Part shown: in pieces, positions 1 through 7,880 of the stretch | Layout of the letters: each line of letters begins with the position of its first letter | How positions within the stretch are numbered: the first letter of the stretch is position 1 | Source of the DNA: Paracoccus sp. R12_2 | GTDB lineage: Bacteria; Pseudomonadota; Alphaproteobacteria; Rhodobacterales; Rhodobacteraceae | Direction of reading: 5' to 3' | Assembly (NCBI RefSeq): GCF_017744015.1 | Contig: NZ_JAGHRA010000006.1 | Location: forward strand, 1 to 64,000 | Length of the DNA: 64,000 nt | Made by a program: the position numbers and the translations under genes | Notes under the pieces: model-generated | Seen by the model: only the letters and a program-made list of their open reading frames with translations | Told to the model about the DNA's origin: nothing | Database searches by the model: none

Positions 1-1
1 T

Positions 2-88
2 GAATGGCTCTGGTCCTACAACAATGAGCGCCCAAACATGGGCAACGGCGGGATGACACCCGCACAGAAACTGAGAATGGCCGCGTAA
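2..88 (+). CDS. IS3-family transposase (OrfB), C-terminal end only
   Basis: The window opens inside a reading frame for the last 28 residues of an IS3-family transposase. The tail WSYNNERPNM followed by TPAQKLRMAA is the usual end of the DDE transposase OrfB of IS2/IS3-like elements. The catalytic part lies to the left, outside the window. After the stop come a C5/G6 inverted repeat around position 104-122 and a GGGGGGATTAC-type sequence, which look like the right end of the element. The hydrolase that follows lacks its N-terminus, so this insertion probably cut it. The family call is from the tail motif only. Confidence 0.75.
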   Translation, partial: EWLWSYNNERPNMGNGGMTPAQKLRMAA

Positions 89-172
89 ATTCTACGACCA
101 AGCCCCCACAAAAATGGGGGGATTACCAAGGCAGCATCATATCGACAGCTTGCAGATCGGATCGATCGCTCC

Positions 173-1552
173 GTGAAGGCAATCGAGTACAAGCACCAGA
201 ACATCAGCGCCGTGCTGAAGGCGTTGCCCACGGACGCCGCGCCGCTCTTCATGCTGGCAGGAGGTCCGGGGCAGGCGCTGACCGGTGATCCGGGGATTCT
301 CGCCCTGTTCCAGCCGAGCCTTCTCGGCCCCATCCTCGAGACCCGCGATATCGTGCTGATGGAGCAGCGCGGCACGCTTCGATCGCGGCCCTACCTCGAT
401 TGTACCGAACTCTGGACTGCGCAGCGCGAGGCGGTTGAAAGCGGTCTGGACGACGATGCGGGACGCCTCATCCTGCGAGAGCGCGTCAGCGCCTGTTTCG
501 AGAGGCATGGCGCGGCAGGTGTCGACCTCGCCGCCTACAACACGATCGAGAACTCCGCCGACGTGAACGACGCGCGGCTTGCGCTGAGATACGAGCGGAT
601 CGTCTACTACGGCGAATCCTACGGCACCGAGCTCGGCCAGACGGTCATGCGCGACTTCCCCGAGATACTGGAGGCGATCGTACTTGACGGTACCGGCTCG
701 CTTACCTCGACGGACTGGAGCGCACAGCGCTCGAGTTTCGCGCAGTGGGGCATCGACAACCTGACCGCACTGTGCGCCGAGGATGCCGAATGCGCGGCAA
801 GCTATGACATCCCCGCGCTTCTGGATGCGGCCCTCGCCCTGTTCGACGACGGGCCGATCAAGACGACCTACACAGTGCCGGATCAACCAGACGTCACCTT
901 CGATCTGACTCTGACGCAGGGTGAATTCGCATCCTACCTGCATGAGCTGCAGACCCAGAAGTTCGGCGCGATGGCCTTTCCGGCGCTCCTGAACGCTTAC
1001 GTCACCGAGGGGCGCGACCGGATCGCGGCCGACATGGCAGCGCAGCGCGGGGCGGAACTTCTGGCCGATCCTGCCGCGATGGATGCTGAGATGGCGATCC
1101 TGATGCATGCGGCGATGGTCTGCACGGATGACCCGCCGCGGGCGGCCGACGATGTGCTGACCGACGGCGTCGGCCTGTACGAGCAGCTCTTCGCCCGCGA
1201 AAGCGCCGCCCTCTATGTCGAAGTGTGCGACATTCTGAACCTGCCGCAGCTACCCGCCCGCGCCGACGACCTGGCGACGACCGATGTGCCGACCCTCGTC
1301 CTGAGCGGCGGGCTGGACGTGCAGACACCGTGGTATGTCAGCCAGCAGGTCGTGGATGCGCTGCCCAACGCCAGGCATGTGATTTTTCCCGCCGGGTTCC
1401 ACGTTCAGGTCATGAACATCAATCAATGCGCCATCGCGATCATGCGGGACTTCGTCCTGGACCCCGCGGCGCCGCCTGACCTGACCTGCGTGACCGAAAC
1501 AGAACCTCTGCCGTTCATGCGGCCCGATCTCAGCATGCCCGAAGGAGACTGA
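173..1552 (+). CDS. alpha/beta hydrolase (TAP-like peptidase family), N-terminally truncated
   Basis: The 459-residue product carries the oxyanion-hole motif LAGGPGQ near residue 28, the nucleophile elbow GESYG near residue 147, and C-terminal Asp (SGGLDVQTPW) and His (PAGFHVQ) regions of an alpha/beta hydrolase with a TAP-like C-terminal domain. Such enzymes are usually exported esterases or proline iminopeptidase-like peptidases. Here the conserved block begins almost at the first residue: the signal peptide and first beta strands, roughly 60-100 residues, are missing. The frame starts at a GTG about 50 bp after an IS end. I infer IS-mediated truncation; catalytic residues remain, but export and stability are doubtful. 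Substrate unknown. Confidence 0.7.
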   Translation: MKAIEYKHQNISAVLKALPTDAAPLFMLAGGPGQALTGDPGILALFQPSLLGPILETRDIVLMEQRGTLRSRPYLDCTELWTAQREAVESGLDDDAGRLILRERVSACFERHGAAGVDLAAYNTIENSADVNDARLALRYERIVYYGESYGTELGQTVMRDFPEILEAIVLDGTGSLTSTDWSAQRSSFAQWGIDNLTALCAEDAECAASYDIPALLDAALALFDDGPIKTTYTVPDQPDVTFDLTLTQGEFASYLHELQTQKFGAMAFPALLNAYVTEGRDRIAADMAAQRGAELLADPAAMDAEMAILMHAAMVCTDDPPRAADDVLTDGVGLYEQLFARESAALYVEVCDILNLPQLPARADDLATTDVPTLVLSGGLDVQTPWYVSQQVVDALPNARHVIFPAGFHVQVMNINQCAIAIMRDFVLDPAAPPDLTCVTETEPLPFMRPDLSMPEGD

Positions 1553-1686
1553 GCCCCACTTGACCGACATGCTGACGACGCTGCCGTCGTGCTGTCAGTT
1601 CAGCCGCCACAAAGTCCTCGTCATTTCACGCGCAACCATCTAGATATCAAGGCAATCGTTTGCATCCACTGCAGTTCCTGAGGGCC

Positions 1687-2763
1687 ATGCGCACCGAAGT
1701 AATCATGCACGGTCGTACGGAGACCCTGGCTACACACATGCTGGACACCTTTGGCATGGCGCCCGAACGGTCGCGCGAACTCTGGCGCCACGTCGTAGAC
1801 GGCACCTTCGCGCTCGAGGGGCCCTTCACGCCCGAGCGCGGCCATCGCGTGAAGGCGCAGGCCTGGTTTCTCGACGAACTGCTGCTTGCCGCGCTGAAGG
1901 CCGAGGCCAACGTCGTCGACCGCACGCAGGACTTGATCGACAGAAACCCCACGCCAGTGGTCAAGGTGCGCATGTACCGGTCGGGTTACAGCCTGCTCAT
2001 CCATGGCGACGACCAGAGGACGCTGGGTACCGGCGCCATCCACTTCATCGACCACGACCGGGCCGCAAGACAGATCTCGACCAACCATGAACAGTTCACG
2101 CTGGCAGTGCCCTATCACCTTCTTGGCTATGATCCGTCCGCACATCCGGCCGTGTTTAGCATCGGCATCGACACCCCGCGCGGGCGGATACTGCAGGCGG
2201 GCCTGGGCCTTATGCTGCAGGAGGCGCAATACCTCGAGCAGGGCGACGCCGCCGGCCTTGCCGCAGCGGTGAGCGGGCTCTTGCAGGGCATCGTCGCGGG
2301 GGGCATGGACAGCGAAAGGGACGGCCCAACTCGTCGGGCGCGGATCGCGGCGATGAAGGTGTTCATCGACAAGAACCTTCCCGACCCCGATCTGGGGATA
2401 GACATGCTGCTGAAGGCCTTCGGGGCCTCGCGGGCGACCATCTACCGCGACTTCGCCGAGGACGGCGGCCTGCAACATTACATCCTGACGCGGCGCCTTC
2501 AAAGGGCATATCGCATCCTGTCCGAGGCGCCCCAATCGCGTGGTGCAGTGCAGGACGCAGCCGACCGGACCGGCTTCGCAACGCTGGCCCATTTCAGCCG
2601 GAGCTTCCGTGATCAGTTCGGCGAACGTCCAAGCGACGTCCTCGGGCAGTGGCACCAAAGGGACGATCGGGCGCAGATCGGGGTCGGCCACGCGGCGGGC
2701 GGGTCCAATCCGTTGCCCGGCCCGGTGGCGGCGCTGCAATGGGCCTACAAGCGTTTCAGCTAG
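1687..2763 (+). CDS. AraC family transcriptional regulator
   Basis: A regulator of about 358 residues with two parts: an N-terminal AraC-binding-like sensor region (residues 1-220) and a C-terminal double helix-turn-helix (about 230-330), including DMLLKAFGASRATIYRDF and the signature FATLAHFSRSFRDQFG before a GERPSDV-type end. The ATG at 1687 is preceded by GAGGG; an alternative TTG lies 27 bp upstream. It stands alone downstream of the truncated hydrolase, and its ligand and targets cannot be read from the sequence. The last 30 residues past the HTH are low-complexity and may be a late extension. Confidence 0.8.
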   Translation: MRTEVIMHGRTETLATHMLDTFGMAPERSRELWRHVVDGTFALEGPFTPERGHRVKAQAWFLDELLLAALKAEANVVDRTQDLIDRNPTPVVKVRMYRSGYSLLIHGDDQRTLGTGAIHFIDHDRAARQISTNHEQFTLAVPYHLLGYDPSAHPAVFSIGIDTPRGRILQAGLGLMLQEAQYLEQGDAAGLAAAVSGLLQGIVAGGMDSERDGPTRRARIAAMKVFIDKNLPDPDLGIDMLLKAFGASRATIYRDFAEDGGLQHYILTRRLQRAYRILSEAPQSRGAVQDAADRTGFATLAHFSRSFRDQFGERPSDVLGQWHQRDDRAQIGVGHAAGGSNPLPGPVAALQWAYKRFS

Positions 2764-3188
2764 GCCGCCTCCGGTCGTGCCGGGTCGCTGAGACACGCGG
2801 ACAATCGAAATTGCGAGTCCCGTCTAACGACGCGAGAGACACGTTTTCGTATGTTCGTCCCGTGGCCTCTGGAGACTGCCCCATACTCTCGCATGTATTC
2901 GACCTCACGACATCCGTTGTTACCGGGGTGGTCGTCCATCTAGGGCCAGACACATGAAACAACTGCGGCGATCGCTGCTCGGTCAAAGCAACTGAAGAGA
3001 CTGATCCTCCCTTCGGTTCTGAAGAACCAGTATGTGGAAAGCAGAACTGCAGGGGGATTTTCTCTTCTGATCGCCGCCGACCAACCTCTGAAACCAAGGT
3101 GATCCGAAAAGAGCGGCGTGATCCCGGGTGATCTCACGCGGACTGCGGCCCGCCGTCATCAATACCCAAAGACTCCACGGAGACTCTC
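2764..3188. other. intergenic region, 425 bp, no supported gene
   Basis: No convincing coding frame or RNA. On the plus strand around 2965-3105 a short open stretch includes RTAGGFSLLIAAD, which faintly resembles the first transmembrane helix of NhaA-type Na+/H+ antiporters; it soon meets a stop and is at best a decayed remnant. The promoter of the following secreted-protein gene should lie at the right end, but I see no strong -35/-10 pair. Confidence 0.4.
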
Positions 3189-4109
3189 ATGACACTTGTA
3201 CGTTCAGTCACCGCGGCGATGTTCGCACTCTGCCTGCCGGCGGCCGCGATCGCGCAGGCCGGTCCTTTCACCGCCGAATGCCCGCTTGGCAATACCGTCG
3301 TCTCCGACGGCGCCGGCTACATCACCGTCAACGGCAATCCCGCCAGCGTCGAGGGTTTCAACGCGGATTACTACGAGGCCCGGGCGAACGGCATCACCTT
3401 CAGCATCGCGCGCAGCGGCGCCGACTGGCTCGTCTCCTACACTGGGCCAAACCGCGCCAACGGCATCTGCACCGTCCGCGCCTCGGGCGAGGGGGCGGGC
3501 GCCAACGACGGCGGCGGCGCCATGGCGGGCTCTGGCACCGACTACTGGCGCGTCAACGTGCAGTCGACGCTCAACATGCATTCCGAACCCGCGACCTCGT
3601 CGCCGACCTTCGCGCAACTCCAGCGCGGCATGGTCGTGCGGAACCTCGGCTGCGAGCAGCACGAGGGCCGGACGTGGTGCATGGTTCCGATGGCGCCGAA
3701 CGATGGCGCCTCGATCGGATGGGTCGCTACGGAGTATCTCGTTCCTGCCTCTGGTCCCGCCGCGGCGGTCGATCATACGGCACCGTCCGCGCCGCACACG
3801 CAGTCGGTGCGTGTCCGCTTCGCGCCGGGCAACAGCGGAACCGAAGAGAGCGGCACGCTATCGCCAGGCACGACGGTCCGCTACGTGCTCGGCGCGCAGA
3901 ACGGCCAGATTCTGGAGGTGAGCTTCTCGGGCACCGATCCCAACATCGACTACCGCATCCTCATGCCGAATGGACATGTGCTGCTCGACGAGGTGCAGGC
4001 CAGTCTGCCCTACCAAGGCTCGCTCTACATGAGCGGGGATCACGTCGTGGAGGTCGTCAATCGCGGCTCCGGTTCTGCCGTCTACCGGGTATATCTGGGC
4101 ATTTACTAG
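3189..4109 (+). CDS. secreted SH3-domain protein of unknown function
   Basis: The 306-residue product starts with a clear Sec signal peptide (MTLVRSVTAAMFALCLPAAA, cleavage near AIAQ-AG). Residues 120-195 form a bacterial SH3-like domain: WRVNVQSTLNMHSEPATSS is the usual start (vLNvRsgPsts), followed by a Cys pair (CEQHEGRTWC) and a GWV..EYL end. The C-terminal 100 residues look like a beta-rich domain seen in periplasmic inhibitor-like proteins. SH3b domains in exported proteins commonly bind peptidoglycan, so a periplasmic or cell-wall role is inferred. The start is an ATG with a GGAGA ribosome site. No operon partner is obvious. Confidence 0.7.
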   Translation: MTLVRSVTAAMFALCLPAAAIAQAGPFTAECPLGNTVVSDGAGYITVNGNPASVEGFNADYYEARANGITFSIARSGADWLVSYTGPNRANGICTVRASGEGAGANDGGGAMAGSGTDYWRVNVQSTLNMHSEPATSSPTFAQLQRGMVVRNLGCEQHEGRTWCMVPMAPNDGASIGWVATEYLVPASGPAAAVDHTAPSAPHTQSVRVRFAPGNSGTEESGTLSPGTTVRYVLGAQNGQILEVSFSGTDPNIDYRILMPNGHVLLDEVQASLPYQGSLYMSGDHVVEVVNRGSGSAVYRVYLGIY

Positions 4110-4177
4110 GGCAGTAGCTGCGGCCTTCGTGGATGCGCCTGCGCTGGCTGTCGCTTCTGGTGTGTTGCCCCCATTGA

Positions 4178-4540
4178 TGCATGGACGGGGATGGGGTGGT
4201 TTGCGAGGCGCAGGATGTCATGGCGGCAGGCGAGGGGATCGAAACCATCCTCTCGCTGCGGCAGGCATTGCCGAAGATGCCGATGATCTCGGGACTTTCG
4301 GCTGGCCATCTCTCCGCCATCCAGTTCTCCCCGCATCTGCGCAGGCTCTATATCGTCCGCGACAACGATCCGGCAGGTGACGCCGCGCGGGACAGCCTGG
4401 TGGACCGGACCATCGAGACCGGGATCGAGGCGATCACGCTTTCGCCCGTGCTGGGGGATTTCAACGACGATCTCGTCAGCCTCAGCGGAGCCTACGATCC
4501 CGAGGCGCTGGCCCGGCTGATCCGGGGTCTGTCCGGATGA
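4178..4540 (+). pseudogene. C-terminal fragment of a Toprim/DUF7146-type plasmid protein
   Basis: This frame encodes about 119 residues matching the Toprim half of the protein encoded at 58984-60027: both share the block AAGEG(I/L)ETMLSL, the Asp motif (VRDNDPAG here, VDADPAG there) and the ending [11 protein letters not shown]. The N-terminal half is absent; an in-frame stop lies just upstream and the fragment starts at 4178. It shares the last bases with the IS66 tnpB start. I read it as debris of a second, related mobile element or an old duplication, joined to IS66 by deletion. It should not be functional. Confidence 0.75.
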
Positions 4541-4888
4541 TCCCAGTCCCGGCAAACACCCGCGTGTGGCTGGCGGCAGGCGTGACCGACATGCGGCGCG
4601 GGTTCACCACGCTGGCGGCCCAGGCGGAGACCGTGCTGAAGCAGGACCCGTTCGCCGGGCACATGTCCATCTTCCGGGGCCGTCGTGGTGATCTGATCAA
4701 GATCATCTGGTGGGACGGTCAGGGCGCGTGCCTGTTCGAGCCAAGCGCCTGGAGAAGGGCCGGTTCGTGTGGCCGTCGGCGAAGGAGGGCAAGATCGCCC
4801 TGACTCCGGCGCGAGCCGGGCGATGCTGCTGGAAGGGATCGACTGGCGTCTGCCGCGGCGTAGCTGGACGCCGCTCAAGGCGGGATAG
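4537..4888 (+). pseudogene. tnpB: IS66 family TnpB (Orf2), double frameshift
   Basis: The start ([20 protein letters not shown]) and [20 protein letters not shown] are hallmark IS66 TnpB sequence. Near 4740 the frame shifts: the expected continuation [20 protein letters not shown] is in the next frame. Near 4815 it shifts again into a frame reading AMLLEGIDWRLPRRSW before the stop at 4886-4888. All parts of a normal roughly 115-residue TnpB are therefore present but not in one frame. It belongs with the truncated transposase that follows; IS66 tnpA is missing. Confidence 0.85.
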
Positions 4889-4947
4889 ACCGCGCACGAC
4901 AGCATGTTCGCGATTCCTGTCTCACCCTTGTTTTGGTATGATTGGCC

Positions 4948-5218
4948 ATGCTGGAGGTGACCAAATTCCTGCCCGAAGATCCCGAGGAACTGCGGGTGTT
5001 CACGGCGCTTTTGCTGGCCGAAGTGAAGTCGCAGGCGACGCTGATCGAGAAGTTGCGCCACCAACTCGCCAGTCACCGCAGCCATCGCTTTGGCGCGTCG
5101 TCGGAGACCATCGAGCAGCTTCAACTGGCGCTCGAGGCAACCGAGATCTCTATCGCCAGGATGACTGCAAAGCTGCGCCTGCCGGACGAGGAGGAGAAGG
5201 ACAAGCCGAAGCGGCAGG
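4948..5218 (+). pseudogene. tnpC: IS66 transposase (TnpC), N-terminal fragment
   Basis: About 90 residues with the coiled-coil N-terminus typical of IS66 transposases (LEKLRHQL then SHRFGASSE, followed by LQLALEATE). The alignment ends near 5218, where the sequence changes to that of an integrase gene on the opposite strand. The zinc-binding and DDE domains are gone. With tnpB this marks a decayed IS66 copy of about 0.7 kb. No full terminal inverted repeat is visible at the junction, suggesting deletion rather than a clean insertion. Confidence 0.8.
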
Positions 5219-5332
5219 GCGTCTGTCAAAGGTCTTCGTCTCATGATAGGAGGTTCCTTCTCGCATCACTCGCACGCGCGCAAGGTAGCTGCTGCTGCCA
5301 TTCTTTCGCTTGCGTATACAGATCGAACCCAT
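5216..5332 (-). pseudogene. tyrosine integrase, N-terminal fragment cut by IS66 remnant
   Basis: From an ATG at 5332 with an AGGAGG ribosome site, the minus strand encodes about 38 residues beginning MGSICIRKRKNGSSSYLARV and running to HETKTFDRR. This is the arm-binding N-terminus found in many phage and ICE tyrosine recombinases. The gene ends at the IS66 sequence and no catalytic domain is found to its left, so it is inactive. It may be the former integrase of an older element at this site. The upstream DNA holds the phased TTGGTACA boxes, described separately. Confidence 0.65.
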
Positions 5333-5346
5333 GATGACCTCCTGAC

Positions 5347-5414
5347 TTGGTACATGGGAATCCTATTTGGTACATTGTACCAAGTGCAGCGTCGAAATCG
5401 GCGTTTTTGGTACA
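5347..5414. repeat. phased TTGGTACA boxes upstream of the integrase fragment
   Basis: Exact TTGGTACA occurs at 5347-5354, 5367-5374 and 5407-5414, with an inverted copy TGTACCAA at 5376-5383. The direct copies start 20 and 40 bp apart, that is on the same face of the helix, and the second and inverted copies form a 17-bp perfect palindrome. The array begins 15 bp upstream of the integrase start codon. Such phasing fits arm-type integrase sites or an operator. From 5415 to 5690 I see no gene; the DNA there is AT-richer. Confidence 0.6.
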
Positions 5415-5690
5415 GAACAGGCCGGAACGAGACGAAGCGAGGTGCAGGCAAGTGGCTGATAAAATTAAAAAACAAGATTTATCAACGGCTGCCCGTCTTT
5501 CCGTTGCACCTATGATGGATGGTATCGATTGTTTCCTAATTTCAATTAGTTGCGTCGCGTCGTGTGCAGCTGGTGTTCATGTTCTGATCGTGTGATTGCG
5601 TGGGATTTCGCACGTTAGGCGAAGGCCCAAAGACCGGCCATGCGTTACACAGCATCAAGCGGATCCCCGATCGCCTCGGGAGTAGCGGAA

Positions 5691-5714
5691 GCGCCTGCGG
5701 TTTCCCGCAGGCGC
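5691..5714 (-). terminator. hairpin terminator of the HupE operon
   Basis: A perfect 10-bp GC-rich stem (GCGCCTGCGG / CCGCAGGCGC) with a TTTC loop lies 6 bp beyond the stop codon of the membrane-anchor gene. There is no long T-tract, so termination efficiency is uncertain. Confidence 0.55.
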
Positions 5715-5720
5715 CATTGA

Positions 5721-6368
5721 TCACTCGCTGCGAACCACCTCGCTGTAGGCGCCGCGCAGTTGCAGCGTGATGGTCACGTCCGCATCGTCGCGGTTGCGCC
5801 AGAACCAGCCGTGCTCGCCCGGGAAGGGCGCCTCGATGCTGCCCTCGCCGGATGTGGCGCCGCGGCCCCGGTCGTAGTCAATGGACTGCCCCTCGCCATG
5901 TGCGTGCAGGTCGAAGTTGATCCGGCCGCCCTCTGCGACCCACGCGTATTCGGCGACATCACCCGCGGCCATGACGAGCTTGACCTCGGTCGCCGCGTCC
6001 GGCGCCAGAGTGAAGGTGAGCGTGTCGGTCCAGGCTTCCTGCGCATGGGCCGCGCCGACGAAGAGGCCGAAGATGCCGTCGATGACGCTCGAGGATTGGT
6101 CACCGCCGTGGATCGCTTCGTCTTCGGCCGCTTCACGGGCGAGCTGCTGCTTGATCTCGCCCATTTCGGTGAGGCCGAGGACATTGCCCATCCCGGTCGG
6201 GTCGATCCCGTATTCGGCGGGCAGGTAGACGCCGACCCCGATGACGGCCGCGCCGATCACGGCGGCGATGGTGGAGCGCCGCAATTGCCGGGGCGTCGGC
6301 AGGAGGGCTGGATCGGGCTTCTCCGCGTTCAGTTGCATGGTGGCGCGCATTTTTTCGATGATTTGCAT
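5721..6368 (-). CDS. membrane-anchored periplasmic protein of the HupE operon
   Basis: A 215-residue protein with a cytoplasmic N-terminus (about 30 residues), one transmembrane helix (STIAAVIGAAVIGVGVYLPA, residues 32-51) and a periplasmic domain rich in acidic and aromatic residues (HGEGQSIDYD, EHGWFWRNRDD, TITLQLRG). Proteins of this kind are annotated as transmembrane anchor proteins and accompany HupE/UreJ-like transporters in Rhodobacterales. Here it follows hupE by 12 bp and ends at a hairpin, so it is the last gene of a three-gene operon under the Ni/Co-type operator at 7581. Its role, perhaps metal handling at the outer face of the membrane, is inferred only from context. Confidence 0.65.
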   Translation of the reverse strand: MQIIEKMRATMQLNAEKPDPALLPTPRQLRRSTIAAVIGAAVIGVGVYLPAEYGIDPTGMGNVLGLTEMGEIKQQLAREAAEDEAIHGGDQSSSVIDGIFGLFVGAAHAQEAWTDTLTFTLAPDAATEVKLVMAAGDVAEYAWVAEGGRINFDLHAHGEGQSIDYDRGRGATSGEGSIEAPFPGEHGWFWRNRDDADVTITLQLRGAYSEVVRSE

Positions 6369-6380
6369 TTCGTTTTCTCT

Positions 6381-7109
6381 TTATGCGGCCGCAAGAAAGC
6401 CGTTGATCTGGTAGACGGTGAGCCAGAGGCCAAGGCCCACCATGATGACGTTCGCGACCACGGCCTGGCTCATGAACCGCTCGGACCGGCGCCAGTAGCC
6501 CATCACGACGAGGATCACGAACAGGGCGAGGATCTGGCCCACCTCGACGCCGACGTTGAACGCCAGCAGGTTCCAAAGAAGGCCATCGTCCGAGATGTCG
6601 TATTCGATGATCTTCGAGGCGAGGCCGGTGCCGTGGAACAGGCCGAAGATCAGGGTTGCGGCCTTGGTGTTCGGCTGGACTCCGAACCATCTCTGGTAGG
6701 CGCCGAGGTTGTCGAGCGCCTTGTAGACGACGCTGAGGCCGATGATCGCATCGATGATGTAGGCGTTGATGCCCCATCCCCACCAGACACCGGCGAGCAT
6801 CGTCACCGAGTGTCCGACCGCGAAGATGCTGACATAGATGGCGACGTCCTTCATCCGATAGAGGAAGAACACGACCCCCAGAAGGAAAAGGATGTGGTCG
6901 TAGCCCGTCACCATGTGCTTGGCGCCGAGGTAGATGAAGGAGATGACGTGCACCCCCCAAATTTCCTGGATGTAGCCCGCGTCACCGGGGGTGACGTCAT
7001 GGGCGAGCACCTGCGCCACGCTGGAGGCGTAGAGCGCAAGGGCTGTCAGAAGGATGGCCGTTACGCGTCGCGACGCGAGCGTGCACAGGCCCGTCGAGTT
7101 GGAACTCAT
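6381..7109 (-). CDS. hupE: HupE/UreJ family metal transporter
   Basis: A roughly 242-residue protein with an N-terminal signal sequence and six or seven predicted transmembrane helices. It shows the HupE/UreJ_2 motifs: the His-Asp block GYDHILFLLG, VGHSVTM and a FGLFHGTGLA helix. HupE/UreJ proteins carry nickel, or sometimes cobalt, for hydrogenase, urease or resistance. The ATG at 7109 has a GGAG ribosome site (CGGAGACCATTTC-ATG); an upstream in-frame start would add 44 unlikely residues. It lies between a His-rich periplasmic protein and a membrane-anchor protein, all transcribed away from the repressor operator at 7581-7599. Confidence 0.85.
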   Translation of the reverse strand: MSSNSTGLCTLASRRVTAILLTALALYASSVAQVLAHDVTPGDAGYIQEIWGVHVISFIYLGAKHMVTGYDHILFLLGVVFFLYRMKDVAIYVSIFAVGHSVTMLAGVWWGWGINAYIIDAIIGLSVVYKALDNLGAYQRWFGVQPNTKAATLIFGLFHGTGLASKIIEYDISDDGLLWNLLAFNVGVEVGQILALFVILVVMGYWRRSERFMSQAVVANVIMVGLGLWLTVYQINGFLAAA

Positions 7110-7171
7110 GAAATGGTCTCCGTTCGTGCGATTGAATGATCGGTGAAGCAGCGCGCAGCGCGCGGCGCCGA

Positions 7172-7525
7172 TCAGGCACGCGGAGGTCGTTCGATCCTGA
7201 ATGTGTGGTGCCCGCCGCCCGGCGAGGCCTTGAGCCGCCACGCATCCCGGTAGGCGGAGGTCGGATGGCTCCGGTCCCCGAGCGCCAGGAAAGCCTGACC
7301 GTGGTCGTGGTCGGCCACGTCATGGCTGTGACCGTGCATCGCCCAGTAGAGGTCTTCCTCGAACCCGTGCGAATGCCCGTGATCCGCGATCATCTCGAGG
7401 TGATCCTGGATGGTCTCGAAGACGGTCGGCGCATGGGTCGCTGCGGGCGCAACGGACCAGACGACCAGCGCCGCGCACATAAGCGCCGCGAACGCATGTC
7501 GTCCGAGTGTCGCCAAAAATCTCAT
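7172..7525 (-). CDS. His-rich exported protein, putative metal-binding
   Basis: A 117-residue protein with a signal peptide (MRFLATLGRHAFAALMCAAL, cleavage near APAATHA). The mature part is very rich in His, with HGHSHGF, HGHSHD and DHDHG clusters between residues 45 and 75, as in periplasmic nickel or zinc buffers. It is the first gene of the HupE operon and starts 56 bp from the palindromic G-tract operator. I infer it binds Ni2+ or Co2+ in the periplasm and passes it to HupE or buffers it. I do not recognise a named family. Confidence 0.65.
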   Translation of the reverse strand: MRFLATLGRHAFAALMCAALVVWSVAPAATHAPTVFETIQDHLEMIADHGHSHGFEEDLYWAMHGHSHDVADHDHGQAFLALGDRSHPTSAYRDAWRLKASPGGGHHTFRIERPPRA

Positions 7526-7580
7526 CGGTCCTTGCCTGCTTCGCCCGTGACTGCTCGCGGCCCTTCGGGCCATCTTGTTC

Positions 7581-7599
7581 TATCCCCCCAGGGGGGATA
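7581..7599. promoter_or_regulatory. RcnR/DmeR-type operator between divergent metal operons
   Basis: TATCCCCCCAGGGGGGATA is a perfect 19-bp palindrome with C6/G6 tracts. RcnR, DmeR and related CsoR/RcnR-family repressors bind operators of the form TACT-G6-N-AGTA or ATA-C/G-tract. The site lies 10 bp before the repressor gene and 55 bp before the divergent His-rich/hupE operon, so it probably controls both, including its own regulator. Confidence 0.75.
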
Positions 7600-7609
7600 A
7601 CGTCTTTCT

Positions 7610-7870
7610 ATGACAAAGCCCCATGTCCACGCAACCCATCCCGCCCTGATCGCCCGGCTGAAACGCGCCGAAGGTCATCTGCGGGCCGTGATCGGCATGA
7701 TCGAGGAGGGCAAGCCCTGCCTCGAGATCGCGCAACAGCTTCAGGCGGTCGAGAAGGCCGTGATGAACGCCAAGCGGGCGCTGATCCACGACCACGTGGA
7801 TCATTGCCTCGATGCCGAGCATTCGGCCGCCGATCGTGACGAACTGAAGGCCATCTCCCGATACCTCTGA
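7610..7870 (+). CDS. metal-sensing repressor, CsoR/RcnR family (DmeR-like)
   Basis: The 86-residue all-helical protein matches the DUF156 family: HPALIARLKRAEGHLRAVIG at residues 10-29, a single Cys in GKPCLEIAQQL, then KRALIHDHVDHCL. The N-terminal His residues (PHVHATHP), the Cys near residue 38 and the later His fit the W-X-Y-Z pattern of nickel/cobalt sensors (RcnR, DmeR) rather than copper-sensing CsoR. It would release the C6/G6 operator 10 bp upstream when Ni2+ or Co2+ rises. The MFS exporter follows by 10 bp. Metal specificity is inferred. Confidence 0.85.
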   Translation: MTKPHVHATHPALIARLKRAEGHLRAVIGMIEEGKPCLEIAQQLQAVEKAVMNAKRALIHDHVDHCLDAEHSAADRDELKAISRYL

Positions 7871-7880
7871 GGTTACCCCC

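Noticed and set aside
104-122. C5/G6 inverted repeat as a rho-independent terminator
   Set aside because: It lies at the end of the IS3-type element beside a GGGGGGATTAC-like end, so an IS terminus is the simpler reading.
3128-4117. A long open frame on the plus strand (about 329 residues) overlapping the SH3 protein
   Set aside because: Arg/His-rich low-complexity translation without domains; the other frame has a signal peptide and SH3 motifs.
5347-5414. Possible CRISPR-like array
   Set aside because: Only three direct 8-bp copies with unequal spacing; too short for CRISPR repeats.
5760-7139. A 459-residue plus-strand frame opposite the HupE operon
   Set aside because: Asp/His/Arg-rich antisense shadow of the HupE and anchor genes, common in GC-rich DNA.
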